64,000 bases of DNA from Jannaschia seosinensis (GTDB lineage Bacteria > Pseudomonadota > Alphaproteobacteria > Rhodobacterales > Rhodobacteraceae), in contig NZ_CYPR01000018.1 of NCBI RefSeq assembly GCF_001408515.1, positions 1 to 64,000 of the forward strand, given 5' to 3'. Positions 16,138 to 24,006 of the stretch are shown piece by piece. The notes beneath the pieces were generated by a model. It searched no databases, was not told where the DNA came from, and saw nothing but the letters and a program-made list of their open reading frames with translations. The first letter of the stretch is position 1. Every line of letters starts with the position of its first letter. The position numbers and the translations under genes are program-made.

Positions 16138-17942
16138 CTCCGCCTGTCTCCCCCGTCGTCCTCGCCCTCAACGCCGCGGGAGAGGCCACGGCCCGCGCGG
16201 TGGCCGAGGCTCTGGGCTGCCCGCTGCACGGCCGGGCCGGACGGACGCAGGCGGAGATCACCTTTCCCGATGCGCTGGTCCATGCGCGCGATCTGTTTGC
16301 CGCCGGTCATCCGGTCATCGGCGTCTGCGCGGCGGGCATCCTGATCCGGGCGGTCGCGCCGATGTTGTCGGACAAGACGCGGGAGCCGCCGGTGATCTCG
16401 GTTTCCGATGACGGGCGGGTCGTGGTGCCGCTTCTGGGCGGACACCGGGGCGCCAACCGTCTGGCGCGGCGCGTGGCCGACGCGCTCGGGGGGTTGGCGG
16501 CGGTGACGACGGCGGGGGACGTGGCGCTCGGCGTGGCCCTGGACGAGCCGCCGCAGGGCTATGTTCTCGCCAATCCCGAAGACGCCAAGCCGGTCATGGC
16601 GGCGCTTTTGTCTGGGGGCGGAGCGCGTGTCACGGGGGCACCGCTCTTCGACCTGCCGCCCGGCGATGCGGTCGAAATCGCCGTCACCGAGGCGCCGGAG
16701 ACGGGCGGGCCGGCACGGCTGGTCTATCACCCCAAGCGCTACGCGCTCGGCGTCGGCTGCGCCCGCGATACCGACCCGCAGGAATTATGGGACAACGTCT
16801 GCGCTGTGTTGGCGGAGGCCGGTATCGCAACCGGTGCCGTGGCTTCGGTCAACACGCTCGACCTCAAGCTCGACGAGCCGGCGATGAACGCGCTCGCCGC
16901 CCGGCTCGACCGCCCGCTGCGCGCCTTCACGGCGGCGGAGCTTGCGGAGATCGAGGTGCCGAATCCGTCCGAGGTGGTGCGCGCCGAAGTCGGCACCCCC
17001 TCGGTGGCCGAGGCCTCCGCACGCGCCGCGACGGGGGGCGAAATCGTCACCGCCAAGCGCAAGACGCCGAACACCACCGCCGCCCTCGCCGTTGCGCCCG
17101 AACCGATTGCCACGCCGCCGGGCCGCCCGCGCGGCCGCGTCTCGATTGTGTCGATCGGGCCGGGCCAGTCCGCCTGGCGCACGCCCGAAGCGTCGCGTCT
17201 GATCGCGGAGGCGGAGGAGCTTGTGGGCTACGGCCTCTATATCGACCTTCTGGGGCCGCTGGCCGCTGGCAAGCCGCGTGCCGATTTCCCTTTGGGCGGA
17301 GAGGAGGCCCGGTGCCGCCATGCACTGGAACGGGCCGGGGAGGGGCGCAACGTCGCGCTCGTCTGTTCCGGCGATGCGGGCATCTACGCCATGGGCGCGC
17401 TGGTCTATGAGCTGATGGCGCGCGATCCGGCCGATCCCTCGGCGCTGTCGGATGCGGCGCGGCGCGTGGAGGTCATCGGCACGCCGGGCGTCAGCGCCCT
17501 GCAGGCGGCGGCCGCGCGGGCGGGGGCGCCCTTGGGCCACGACTTCTGCGCGATCTCCCTGTCGGATCTCCTGACTCCGCGCGAGGATATCCTGCGCCGT
17601 CTGCACGCGGCCGCGGAGGGGGACTTCGTGATCGCGTTCTACAATCCCGTCTCCAAGCGCCGCCGCACCCTTCTGGCCGAGGCGCGCGACATCCTTTTGC
17701 GCCACCGGCCCGCCGACACGCCGGTCCTGCTGGCCACGTCGCTCGGCCGGCCGGAGGAGGCGCTCCGCCACCGGCGGCTCGATGCGCTGGAGGTGGACGA
17801 GGTGGACATGCTGACGGTCGTGCTGATCGGCTCGTCGAATACCCGGATCGTGCGGACGGGCGATGGTCTGCGCATGTTCACGCCGCGTGGCTATGCCCGC
17901 AAGATGGCCGGCGGCGACCTTGCCGCAGGCGAGGCGACATGA
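16128..17942 (+). CDS. cobJ: CbiG/CobE-CobJ fusion: cobalamin biosynthesis protein and precorrin-3B C17-methyltransferase
   Basis: A 604-residue fusion. Residues 1-200 are CbiG-like (HGRAGRTQAEITFPDA, IGVCAAGILIRAV, VPLLGGHRGANRLAR). Residues about 205-300 are the CbiG C-terminal/CobE module (ALGVGCARDTDPQEL, VASVNTLDLKLDEPAM). After a low-complexity linker (about 300-345) the CobJ methylase starts at VSIVSIGPGQSAWRTP and includes GLYIDLLGPL, VCSGDAGIYAMG and FYNPVSKRR. CobJ performs C17 methylation and ring contraction. The GTG at 16128 has AAAGGGG 7 nt upstream. A CbiG module is expected in the cobalt-early pathway, so its fusion to CobJ here is notable, although fusions of this kind occur in related bacteria. 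Confidence 0.92.
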   Translation: MALTPPVSPVVLALNAAGEATARAVAEALGCPLHGRAGRTQAEITFPDALVHARDLFAAGHPVIGVCAAGILIRAVAPMLSDKTREPPVISVSDDGRVVVPLLGGHRGANRLARRVADALGGLAAVTTAGDVALGVALDEPPQGYVLANPEDAKPVMAALLSGGGARVTGAPLFDLPPGDAVEIAVTEAPETGGPARLVYHPKRYALGVGCARDTDPQELWDNVCAVLAEAGIATGAVASVNTLDLKLDEPAMNALAARLDRPLRAFTAAELAEIEVPNPSEVVRAEVGTPSVAEASARAATGGEIVTAKRKTPNTTAALAVAPEPIATPPGRPRGRVSIVSIGPGQSAWRTPEASRLIAEAEELVGYGLYIDLLGPLAAGKPRADFPLGGEEARCRHALERAGEGRNVALVCSGDAGIYAMGALVYELMARDPADPSALSDAARRVEVIGTPGVSALQAAAARAGAPLGHDFCAISLSDLLTPREDILRRLHAAAEGDFVIAFYNPVSKRRRTLLAEARDILLRHRPADTPVLLATSLGRPEEALRHRRLDALEVDEVDMLTVVLIGSSNTRIVRTGDGLRMFTPRGYARKMAGGDLAAGEAT

Positions 17943-17962
17943 CCGTGAGCGCGCAGACCGGC

Positions 17963-18403
17963 TTAGCGGTAATCGACCGCCCCGAACGTGCCGTCCCCGG
18001 CCAGATGCGTCTCCATCCCCGGTACGACATCCGTGTTCTGGGCCGACACGCAGGTCCACCCGCCGTCTCGGCGGTGCAGGACAAAGGACAGGATCGTCGT
18101 GCGCGCCCCGGCCGCCTCGCCCCCAGGCGTCACCTGTCCGGTCAGGGCCATGCGCGCATGGATGATGGCCACGTCGCCCAGATCCCGGATCTTCAGCCGT
18201 CCGGCCACAAGCCGCGTCTTCGCGAAGAACGAGTGCAGGGCATGGGAATGGGCGCGGGCAATGGCGGGCCGGTCCTCCCACCAGATGCCGACCACGTTCA
18301 CGAAATCGGCATCCTCGGCGAACAGCGCGGCCAGGGCATCGCCATCGCGCGCGGCCCAGGCGGCGATGAAGGCGGGAACAAAGGCCTGCGGGGCGGAAAC
18401 CAT
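17963..18403 (-). CDS. SgcJ/EcaC-type SnoaL-like (NTF2-fold) protein
   Basis: A 146-residue protein with an NTF2-like fold: FIAAWAARDGDALAALFAEDADFVNVVGIWW is the classic N-terminal segment, followed by the strands RDLGDVAIIHARM and TTILSFVLHRRDGGW. Such proteins (DUF4440, SgcJ/EcaC) are small-molecule binding or isomerase-like, with no defined substrate. It lies on the opposite strand inside the cob operon, 20 bp from the cobJ stop and 17 bp from the cobM start. Its own promoter must therefore lie within cobM, and its transcript runs against the operon. It could be an insertion or an antisense-regulated passenger. Confidence 0.8.
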   Translation of the reverse strand: MVSAPQAFVPAFIAAWAARDGDALAALFAEDADFVNVVGIWWEDRPAIARAHSHALHSFFAKTRLVAGRLKIRDLGDVAIIHARMALTGQVTPGGEAAGARTTILSFVLHRRDGGWTCVSAQNTDVVPGMETHLAGDGTFGAVDYR

Positions 18404-18420
18404 CGCGAAAGGGTAGCGGC

Positions 18421-19188
18421 ATGAAGGTGCATTTCATAGGGGCCGGCCCCGGCGATCCGGAACTTCTGACGCTCAAGGCGCAACGCCTGATCCGGAGCTG
18501 CCCCGTTTGCCTTTATGCCGGGTCGCTCGTGCCCGAGGCGGTCGTCGCCGAAGCGCCCGAAGGGGCGCGCGTCCTCGATACCGCGGCGATGACGCTGGAG
18601 GAGACGCATGCCGAGATCTGCGCCGCGCGCGACCGGGGCGAGGACGTGGCACGCGTGCATTCCGGCGACCCCTCCCTCTATGGTGCGATCGCCGAGCAGA
18701 TCCGGCTTCTGAAGCGCGACGGCATCGACTATGCAATCTGCCCCGGCGTGCCCGCCTATGCCGCCGCCGCCGCCGCCTTGGGGCAGGAACTGACGGTGCC
18801 GGAGATCGCGCAATCCATCGTGCTGACGCGCGTCTCGATGAAGTCGACCTCCATGCCCGCCGGTGAGACGCTGGAGAACTTCGCCCGCACCGGCGCGACG
18901 CTCGCGATCCATCTCGGCATCCGCGCCCTGCGCGAGATCGAGCGCGTCCTGATCCCGAGATACGGCGCCGATTGCCCCGTGGTGGTGGCCTACCGCGTCG
19001 GCTGGCCCGACGAGATGTTTCTGCGCGGCACGCTGTCGGACATCCGCGAAAAGGTCCGGGCGGCCAAGATCACGCGGACCGCGCTTGTCCTCGTGGGGCC
19101 CGCGCTCGGCGCGGTAGGAGACTTTCGCGATTCGGCGTTGTATGATCCCGCCATGCCGCATGTCCTGCGCCCCCGCCCGCGAGGTTGA
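18421..19188 (+). CDS. cobM: Precorrin-4 C11-methyltransferase
   Basis: A 255-residue SAM-dependent methylase that forms precorrin-5. It begins MKVHFIGAGPGDPELLTLKA, the typical CobM/CbiF N-terminus. It also has VARVHSGDPSLYGAIAEQ, the helix region YAICPGVPAYAAAAAALG and SRMSMKST-like VLTRVSMKSTSMPAGE, and ends with a normal family C-terminus. It is separated from cobJ by the opposite-strand SnoaL-like gene. It may still be read by operon transcription through that gene or from a promoter of its own. Confidence 0.95.
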   Translation: MKVHFIGAGPGDPELLTLKAQRLIRSCPVCLYAGSLVPEAVVAEAPEGARVLDTAAMTLEETHAEICAARDRGEDVARVHSGDPSLYGAIAEQIRLLKRDGIDYAICPGVPAYAAAAAALGQELTVPEIAQSIVLTRVSMKSTSMPAGETLENFARTGATLAIHLGIRALREIERVLIPRYGADCPVVVAYRVGWPDEMFLRGTLSDIREKVRAAKITRTALVLVGPALGAVGDFRDSALYDPAMPHVLRPRPRG

Positions 19189-19274
19189 CGATAATCCCTG
19201 CAATTTCTCGAAGGGTTCATTGACTCGTTACACAGGTCGGGCATCCTTTAGACGACATGCGCGAGGAGGATGCG

Positions 19275-19652
19275 ATGAGTGAATTCGACACCAATCTCGG
19301 CGAAGACATTTTGCCTCATGACATTCGTGAGGGTCTGGCCCGTGCCCGTGCCAAGGATCGCAAGGCGACGGGCGGCGGGCTGCGCGTGCAGATGGGGGAG
19401 GTCTGGTATCCTCTCCGCTCCTACAGCGAGGACGGGTTCGAGGTGGCGATCGAGGTCGCGCCGAAGCTGCGCGGACTGGTCGAGATCCACCAGGGGCCGC
19501 GTCTTCTGCGCTCCGTTCTGATCGTGGCGATGGAGCCGTCGGGCGACGTGATGCGCTATGCCTTCAAGCGGACGACTGCGGCGCGCACCTCGCCCCCGGT
19601 GGATTACGAACAGGCCGCGGACCTGCCTTTCGCCTATCTTCCCGCGCTCTGA
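19275..19652 (+). CDS. Hypothetical soluble protein (125 aa)
   Basis: A 125-residue protein without signal peptide or membrane helix. It starts at the ATG at 19275 behind GAGGAGGATGCG. The N-terminus (FDTNLGEDILPHDIREGLARAR) is followed by a beta-rich part (GGGLRVQMGEVWYPLRSYSEDGFEV, PKLRGLVEI, RLLRSVLIVAME, VMRYAFKRTT) that looks like a small barrel resembling PilZ domains. The RxxxR and D/NxSxxG signatures of c-di-GMP binding are not clearly present. Its 3' end overlaps the end of the convergent dipeptidase gene by 19 bp. A weak promoter-like TTGACT occurs about 50 bp before the start. Conserved hypothetical; no function assigned. Confidence 0.7.
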   Translation: MSEFDTNLGEDILPHDIREGLARARAKDRKATGGGLRVQMGEVWYPLRSYSEDGFEVAIEVAPKLRGLVEIHQGPRLLRSVLIVAMEPSGDVMRYAFKRTTAARTSPPVDYEQAADLPFAYLPAL

Positions 19653-20455
19653 TCCGGCGCGTTCGGCGGCACCGAGTAGAACGCCGCCGCCGCGCCGGTG
19701 ATGCGCGCCCACATTTGGTCGCCCCGGGAGAAATGCCACCATTCGGTCGGGTTGTTGGCGAAGCCCGCCTCCGCCATCAGCCAGTAGAGCAGCCTGCGAT
19801 TTGCCCGTGCCTCGCGCGCGGAAAAGGCGAGACCGTCGGGCTCGGCTTCGAAGGCGGCGGTGTTGGAAGCTTCCGATACGTCGTCGAAGATCGTGCCCAT
19901 GAACAGCTCCGCCCCGTCACGCCGGCGGATCGTGAGATCCAAGGCCGCGCCCGTGGCGTGCGGCGGCGGCGAGGCGGGATCGATTACGCCGCGCGCTCCG
20001 CGCGCCCAGTACCGTTCGGTCTCCGTCGCGATGCGATCCTCGGACCAGTCGGGATGCAGCGCGCGCAGACGGGCCGGCATCCAGCGATCGTGAAAGTAAT
20101 TCTGCACCGCGACTGGCCGCCATGCATCGAACACCCAAAGCTCCAGCGCATAAGGCGCCAGACGCGCATTGACGCCAGCCAGCCTTTCGGCAAGCGGTGC
20201 CCGCAGCAGCAGGTCCGGCACGGCGCCCGTCACAGGCGCATGATAAGGCGGCAGGCCCACATGATACGCGTTCGCGCCGGCAATCCCGCAATCGCGCAGA
20301 TCCGTCATCGGATCGCCGCCGCGCGGATCGGAGAGGTCGACGGGGTGGCTGCGATAGCCGGTGCGCCGCATGGCGGCATCCGCCACCGGGTCCAGAAGCG
20401 GGCGGTCGCGAATCGCGGCGAGGGGGCCTTCGGTGAGGGAGAGGGGCTGCGTCAT
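19634..20455 (-). CDS. D-alanyl-D-alanine dipeptidase (VanX/DdpX-like, M15 family)
   Basis: A 273-residue zinc peptidase of family M15D that hydrolyses D-Ala-D-Ala. The zinc ligands fit VanX spacing exactly: His166 and Asp173 in PPHATGAALDL, and His241 in EWWHF, with catalytic Glu238; Arg113 in DAWRP matches the substrate-binding Arg. No signal peptide is seen, so it should act in the cytoplasm. It is divergent from a D-amino-acid aminotransferase gene across only 61 bp, which suggests use of D-Ala-D-Ala from peptidoglycan turnover as nutrient rather than glycopeptide resistance; no vanH or vanA-like genes are present. Confidence 0.9.
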   Translation of the reverse strand: MTQPLSLTEGPLAAIRDRPLLDPVADAAMRRTGYRSHPVDLSDPRGGDPMTDLRDCGIAGANAYHVGLPPYHAPVTGAVPDLLLRAPLAERLAGVNARLAPYALELWVFDAWRPVAVQNYFHDRWMPARLRALHPDWSEDRIATETERYWARGARGVIDPASPPPHATGAALDLTIRRRDGAELFMGTIFDDVSEASNTAAFEAEPDGLAFSAREARANRRLLYWLMAEAGFANNPTEWWHFSRGDQMWARITGAAAAFYSVPPNAPDQSAGR

Positions 20456-20516
20456 GGTGCGCAGGCTTGACCCGCCGCGCGGCCCTCCGCAAGAGGGGTC
20501 CAACAGGAGGTGCCCC

Positions 20517-21368
20517 ATGCGAACGGTCTACGTGAACGGTGATTATGTGCCCGAGGATCAGGCGAAGATTTCGGTTTTTGACCGGGGTTTCCTGTTTGCC
20601 GACGCCGTCTACGAGGTGACGGGCGTGCTGGAGGGCAAGCTCGTCGATTTTCCGGCCCATGCCGCGCGACTGGCCCGTTCGCTGTCGGAGCTGGACATGC
20701 CGATGCCGATGCCGGAGGCGGACCTGCTGGCGATCCACCGCGAACTCGTCACGCGCAACGGGCTGGAGGAGGGAATGATCTACCTTCAGATCACGCGCGG
20801 GGCTGCCGATCGCGATTTCGTCTTTCCCAAAGGGGCGGAGCAGGGCGTCGTGCTCTTCACGCAATCGGTGCCGGGCCTCGCCGACGCGCCGGCGGCACGA
20901 AGGGGCATCCGGATCGTCACTCTGCCCGACCGCCGATGGGGCCGGCGCGACATCAAGACGGTGCAGCTTCTCTATCCCTCCATGGGCAAGACGGCGGCGA
21001 AGGCCCAAGGGGCCGACGACGCCTGGATGGTGGAGGACGGACACGTCACCGAAGGGACGTCGAACAACGCCTACATCGTCAAGGACCGGACGATCATCAC
21101 GCGCCATCTGGGCGAGGAGATCCTGCACGGAATCACCCGCGCCGCGGTGCTGCGCATGGCAGAAGAGGCGCAGTTGAAGGTGGAGGAGCGCCCCTTCACC
21201 GTGGCCGAGGCGCAGGCGGCGGACGAGGCGTTCGTCACCTCGGCATCCGCCTTCGTCATGCCGGTGGTCGAGATCGACGGCACGAGGATCGGAAGTGGCA
21301 CCCCGGGCCCGATCGCGACGCGGCTGCGCGAGATCTACCTCGAGGAGAGCCGGGCGAACGCCATCTGA
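20517..21368 (+). CDS. dat: D-amino-acid aminotransferase (fold-type IV PLP enzyme)
   Basis: A 283-residue PLP enzyme of the branched-chain/D-alanine aminotransferase family. It has RTVYVNGDYVPEDQAKISVFDRGFLFADAV-type N-terminal motifs and the PLP lysine Lys147 in RRDIKTVQLL. It also has VTEGTSNNAYIV and a C-terminal SASAFVMPVVEIDG. The RDIK motif and FDRGFLFAD favour the D-alanine transaminase branch over BCAA transaminase. The ATG at 20517 follows ACAGGAGGTG. It is divergent from the D-Ala-D-Ala dipeptidase. Together they could convert D-Ala-D-Ala to D-Ala, then to pyruvate and a D-amino acid. Length is typical. Confidence 0.92.
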   Translation: MRTVYVNGDYVPEDQAKISVFDRGFLFADAVYEVTGVLEGKLVDFPAHAARLARSLSELDMPMPMPEADLLAIHRELVTRNGLEEGMIYLQITRGAADRDFVFPKGAEQGVVLFTQSVPGLADAPAARRGIRIVTLPDRRWGRRDIKTVQLLYPSMGKTAAKAQGADDAWMVEDGHVTEGTSNNAYIVKDRTIITRHLGEEILHGITRAAVLRMAEEAQLKVEERPFTVAEAQAADEAFVTSASAFVMPVVEIDGTRIGSGTPGPIATRLREIYLEESRANAI

Positions 21369-21375
21369 GCCAGGC

Positions 21376-21654
21376 TCAGTCCCAGCCGAGGATGACCTCC
21401 ACGCGCTGACGGGTCTTCATCCGGTGCAATCCACCAAGGGCGAGTGCGCGGCCCTGCAACTCCAGGTGAAGCGCGGCGAGCTGGCGGACCGACAGCTCGC
21501 GCGCATGGACATGACCGAATCCGAGAAGGTTCAACCGATGTTGGACCGTCGCGGCAAGCTGCGCGGGCGGCTCCTCGGCGTGGACCGGCGCGGCGGCGAG
21601 GCTGACCCCCGCCAGAGACGCGGCGAGAAGAATGCTGCGGACGTGGCCGCGCAT
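21376..21654 (-). CDS. Small secreted protein B (92 aa), related to its upstream partner
   Basis: A secreted 92-residue protein. The start is the ATG at 21654, whose A is shared with the stop of the upstream gene (TGATG), so translation is probably coupled; a GTG one codon earlier is also possible. The signal peptide runs to about residue 26 (SLAAAPVHAEE). The mature core VQHRLNLLGFGHVHARELSVRQLAAL aligns by eye with the core of the upstream protein: Leu, Gly-(F/Y)-Gly, Val, then L-S and an Ala-Leu/Ile ending. I do not recognise a named family. The two genes look like an old tandem duplication of a periplasmic helical module. Confidence 0.65.
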   Translation of the reverse strand: MRGHVRSILLAASLAGVSLAAAPVHAEEPPAQLAATVQHRLNLLGFGHVHARELSVRQLAALHLELQGRALALGGLHRMKTRQRVEVILGWD

Positions 21655-21974
21655 CACAGCCCGTCGATGGCGCGCTGCAGGAGGCCGCCCCCCCGCAGGA
21701 TGGAGCCGATTCGCGCGCTCGTGTAATTGAACGAGCGGCCGGCACTGATCGAATTGGCGATCAGCGCGACCTTGCGTTCCGACAGCCGCGCGACATCCAC
21801 GTTGCCATACCCGTAATGCGGCAATTCCCGTGCGAGGCGGGCCCGTTGTCCGGTCAGCCCGCGATCGACCTCGCCGCCCATGACCGCATCGGGCGGCGGC
21901 ACGAAGACCCCCTGCGCGACCGTCGGCGTGGCAAGCAGGGCGGCGAATGTGGCGCAGAGTGCGAGGCGGGACAT
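21654..21974 (-). CDS. Small secreted protein A (106 aa), first of a coupled pair
   Basis: A 106-residue protein from the ATG at 21974 (GAAGGAGATTGTC upstream). It has a clear signal peptide MSRLALCATFAALLATPTVAQ. The mature part contains HYGYGNVDVARLSERKVALIANSI followed by SARIGSILRGGGLLQRA. The GYGNVDVARLSE element recurs in diverged form in the next gene. No Cys or known catalytic motif is present. It is a conserved hypothetical periplasmic protein; function unknown. Confidence 0.7.
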   Translation of the reverse strand: MSRLALCATFAALLATPTVAQGVFVPPPDAVMGGEVDRGLTGQRARLARELPHYGYGNVDVARLSERKVALIANSISAGRSFNYTSARIGSILRGGGLLQRAIDGL

Positions 21975-22029
21975 GACAATCTCCTTCGTCAGGATGCGGC
22001 GTGCGGTTCGAGGGCGCAGATTGCCGCGA

Positions 22030-22365
22030 CTAACTCTCCTTCGGTCCGACATTCTCGGCAAAGGATTTCTCGAAGGCGGCCTGGGTCTCCGCATCGGCAT
22101 CGCGCTGATGGCGAGCCTTCCACTCGGACATGGGCATCCCGTAGAAGATCTCCCGCGCTTCCTCCTTGGAGAGATCGATCCCCCGCTCCGACGCGGCCTC
22201 GCCGTACCAGCGCGACAGGCAATTCCGGCAGAACCCCGCGAGGTTCATCAGGTCGATGTTCTGCGCATCGGGCCGATCCTCCAGAAGATGCTGCCGCAGG
22301 CGGCGGAAAGCGGCGGCCTCAATTTCGGTCCGGGTCGTGTCGTCGATCTCAGGCGGGTTGGGCAT
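22030..22365 (-). CDS. DUF1244 domain-containing protein
   Basis: An 111-residue soluble protein with the DUF1244 core. FRRLRQHLLEDRPDAQNIDLMNLAGFCRNCLSRWY is followed by DLSKEEAREIFYGMPMSEWKA, including the conserved Cys pair of FCRNCL. The ATG at 22365 is chosen because GGAGG lies 9 nt upstream; the Met three codons earlier would sit on top of that site. The first 17 bp overlap the 3' end of the N-formylglutamate amidohydrolase gene, so the two are one transcript. Function of the family is unknown. Confidence 0.88.
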   Translation of the reverse strand: MPNPPEIDDTTRTEIEAAAFRRLRQHLLEDRPDAQNIDLMNLAGFCRNCLSRWYGEAASERGIDLSKEEAREIFYGMPMSEWKARHQRDADAETQAAFEKSFAENVGPKES

Positions 22366-23101
22366 GATTGGCATCCTCCAGCGCGGCTTGCATGAGCGGG
22401 GCGAGGCGTGCGGCCCAATAGGCCTGCCCCACCTCATCGGAAATGAGGTCGTTTCGGATCTCGATCAAGAGACTCGGCCGCCCCCGTGCCCGCGCATGCC
22501 GGTCCATCGTGTCGCCCGGATAGCCGCCGGGATAGGGCTCGTTCAGCCCGATGCACAGGTCCGGCTCCGCCCGCAGGCGCGCGACAAAGGGGTCGGAGAG
22601 GCGTCGGTCTTCCTCGAAGAGAACGCCGATCTGCCAAGGCCGGGGCGGGCGGCCGCGAAGCTGCGGCGTGAAGCTGTGGATGCCGCAGGTCACTGAGGCG
22701 GCGCCGCGAGCTTCGAGCAGCCCGGCCAGCGCCTCGTGATAGGGCCGATGGAACAGGGCCACCCGCCGCGCCCGTTCCTCGGCATCGGCGTGGCGGTTCC
22801 CGGGAATGATCGTCCCGTCATAGAGCTTCATGAGGAGCGTCGGATCGTCCTCGCCCCGGTTGGGGTCGATTACGAGACGCGAGAAGTCCGACAGGATGGC
22901 TGGCGCGCCGAGCAGGCGGGACAATTCCCGCGTCACCCCCGCGGCCCCGATGTCGAACGCGATGTGGCGCGACATATCGGCGGGGGGCAGGCCGAGATCT
23001 CCTTCGGCCACGTCTGGCGGGACGCGATTGGTCGCGTGGTCGCAAGCCAGAACCCAAGGCGCGGCGCCGTCGGAATTGATGATGTGGAAGGGTGCGGTCA
23101 T
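22349..23101 (-). CDS. N-formylglutamate amidohydrolase family protein
   Basis: A 250-residue hydrolase of the HutG/N-formylglutamate amidohydrolase family. It shows ACDHATNRVPPDV at the N-terminus, HIAFDIGAAGVTRELS, SRLVIDPNR, GIHSFTPQ and the C-terminal RPSLLIEIRNDLI. Family enzymes release formate or remove N-formyl groups in histidine degradation or related acid-amide metabolism. No other hut genes are nearby, so the true substrate is open. The ATG at 23101 starts 55 bp after a strong hairpin that separates it from the outer-membrane protein gene. Confidence 0.9.
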   Translation of the reverse strand: MTAPFHIINSDGAAPWVLACDHATNRVPPDVAEGDLGLPPADMSRHIAFDIGAAGVTRELSRLLGAPAILSDFSRLVIDPNRGEDDPTLLMKLYDGTIIPGNRHADAEERARRVALFHRPYHEALAGLLEARGAASVTCGIHSFTPQLRGRPPRPWQIGVLFEEDRRLSDPFVARLRAEPDLCIGLNEPYPGGYPGDTMDRHARARGRPSLLIEIRNDLISDEVGQAYWAARLAPLMQAALEDANHAQPA

Positions 23102-23143
23102 GGCAGCCGAGATAGGCCGCGATCCCCCGGAAGGGAAGGTGGT

Positions 23144-23167
23144 GGCGGGCCGGATCACCGGCCCGCC
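23144..23167 (-). terminator. Perfect 10-bp hairpin after the outer-membrane barrel gene
   Basis: GGCGGGCCGG (23144-23153) and CCGGCCCGCC (23158-23167) form a perfect stem with an ATCA loop, 8 bp past the stop of the minus-strand barrel gene. There is no long T run on either strand. It probably acts as a terminator or mRNA stabiliser. Confidence 0.6.
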
Positions 23168-23175
23168 GAGTCGGA

Positions 23176-24006
23176 TCAGAAGCCGACGATCAGCGCGACG
23201 CCGAAGGTGTTGTCGACATCGTCGAAGCCCGGCAGCGGGTCGCTGTTGTACTCGCTGCGAACGCTGAAGCGCGTCGAGAGGTTGTTCGACATGCGGTAGT
23301 TCACGCCAAAGTCGCTGGTGACCAGCGTGTTCTGGTCGGACGTCAGGACATCGATGTCGCTCGTCAGCGAAACATTCTCGCTGAAGCCATAGTAGTAGCG
23401 CGAGGACAGGATGCCGGCGAACTCGGTGTCGTCTTCGCCCGTCTGCAGCTCGGTGTAACGCACACCGGGTGCCGCCTGAACGCGCCACGTGTTGTTCGGC
23501 TGGTTCAGGATGCGGTAGCCGAGACCGGCGCCGAGGAACGCGTCACGCTCGACGGTGTCGAAGTTGTCATACTCCAGACGGCCGGTGCCGAAGGCGAAGA
23601 GGCGCGGCGTGAAAGCCCGCAGACCTTCGTAGGTCGCGTAGATCTCTTCCTCGTCGGTGTCGCCGTCGGACTCGCCGTACTCGGCCGCGATGCCAAAGCT
23701 GTGCGACCAGTTGCCGATCCCGTAGGTCAGGCGGCCCGCGCCGGACAGATCAGCCGTCTCGGTGTTGCCGTCGGTGCCGGACGCGCGGAGCGCGATGGAG
23801 CCACGAAAGCCCTGAGGCACGCCGTTGATGTTGTAGCGCAGGTCGTCATCGGCTTCGGCCAGATCGTCCTCAACATCTTCACGGATGTCGTCGATGCGGT
23901 CATCGAGGCTTTGGACGCCTGTCAGATCGGTCGCCTGAGCGTGGACGGGGGCGGCGAACGCCACCAGCAATGCGGCCGTAGCGGCACTGGCGAACAGTTT
24001 GTCCAT
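23176..24006 (-). CDS. DUF481 (YdiY-like) outer-membrane beta-barrel protein
   Basis: A 276-residue outer-membrane protein: signal peptide to about residue 25 (FAAPVHAQA), a highly acidic coil-like stretch (DDRIDDIREDVEDDLAEADDD, about residues 34-55), then alternating amphipathic strands typical of a DUF481 barrel (GRLTYGIGNWSHSFGIA, FGTGRLEYDNFDTVERDAFLGAGLGYR). The last residue is Phe in VALIVGF, the usual C-terminal signal for Bam-dependent insertion. The ATG at 24006 has GGAG 7 nt upstream; an earlier ATG six codons before lacks that. The acidic stretch could bind divalent cations. Divergent from pyk across 189 bp. Confidence 0.88.
   Translation of the reverse strand: MDKLFASAATAALLVAFAAPVHAQATDLTGVQSLDDRIDDIREDVEDDLAEADDDLRYNINGVPQGFRGSIALRASGTDGNTETADLSGAGRLTYGIGNWSHSFGIAAEYGESDGDTDEEEIYATYEGLRAFTPRLFAFGTGRLEYDNFDTVERDAFLGAGLGYRILNQPNNTWRVQAAPGVRYTELQTGEDDTEFAGILSSRYYYGFSENVSLTSDIDVLTSDQNTLVTSDFGVNYRMSNNLSTRFSVRSEYNSDPLPGFDDVDNTFGVALIVGF

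Noticed and set aside
19220-19248. Promoter with TTGACT and a downstream ATCCTT before the 125-aa hypothetical gene
   Set aside because: The -35 match and 17-bp spacing are good, but the -10 match is poor. It was mentioned with the gene but not listed as a feature.
19634-20455. Vancomycin-resistance gene (vanX)
   Set aside because: The enzyme motifs fit, but vanH and vanA/B-type genes are absent and the host is Gram-negative. A D-Ala-D-Ala salvage role is more likely.
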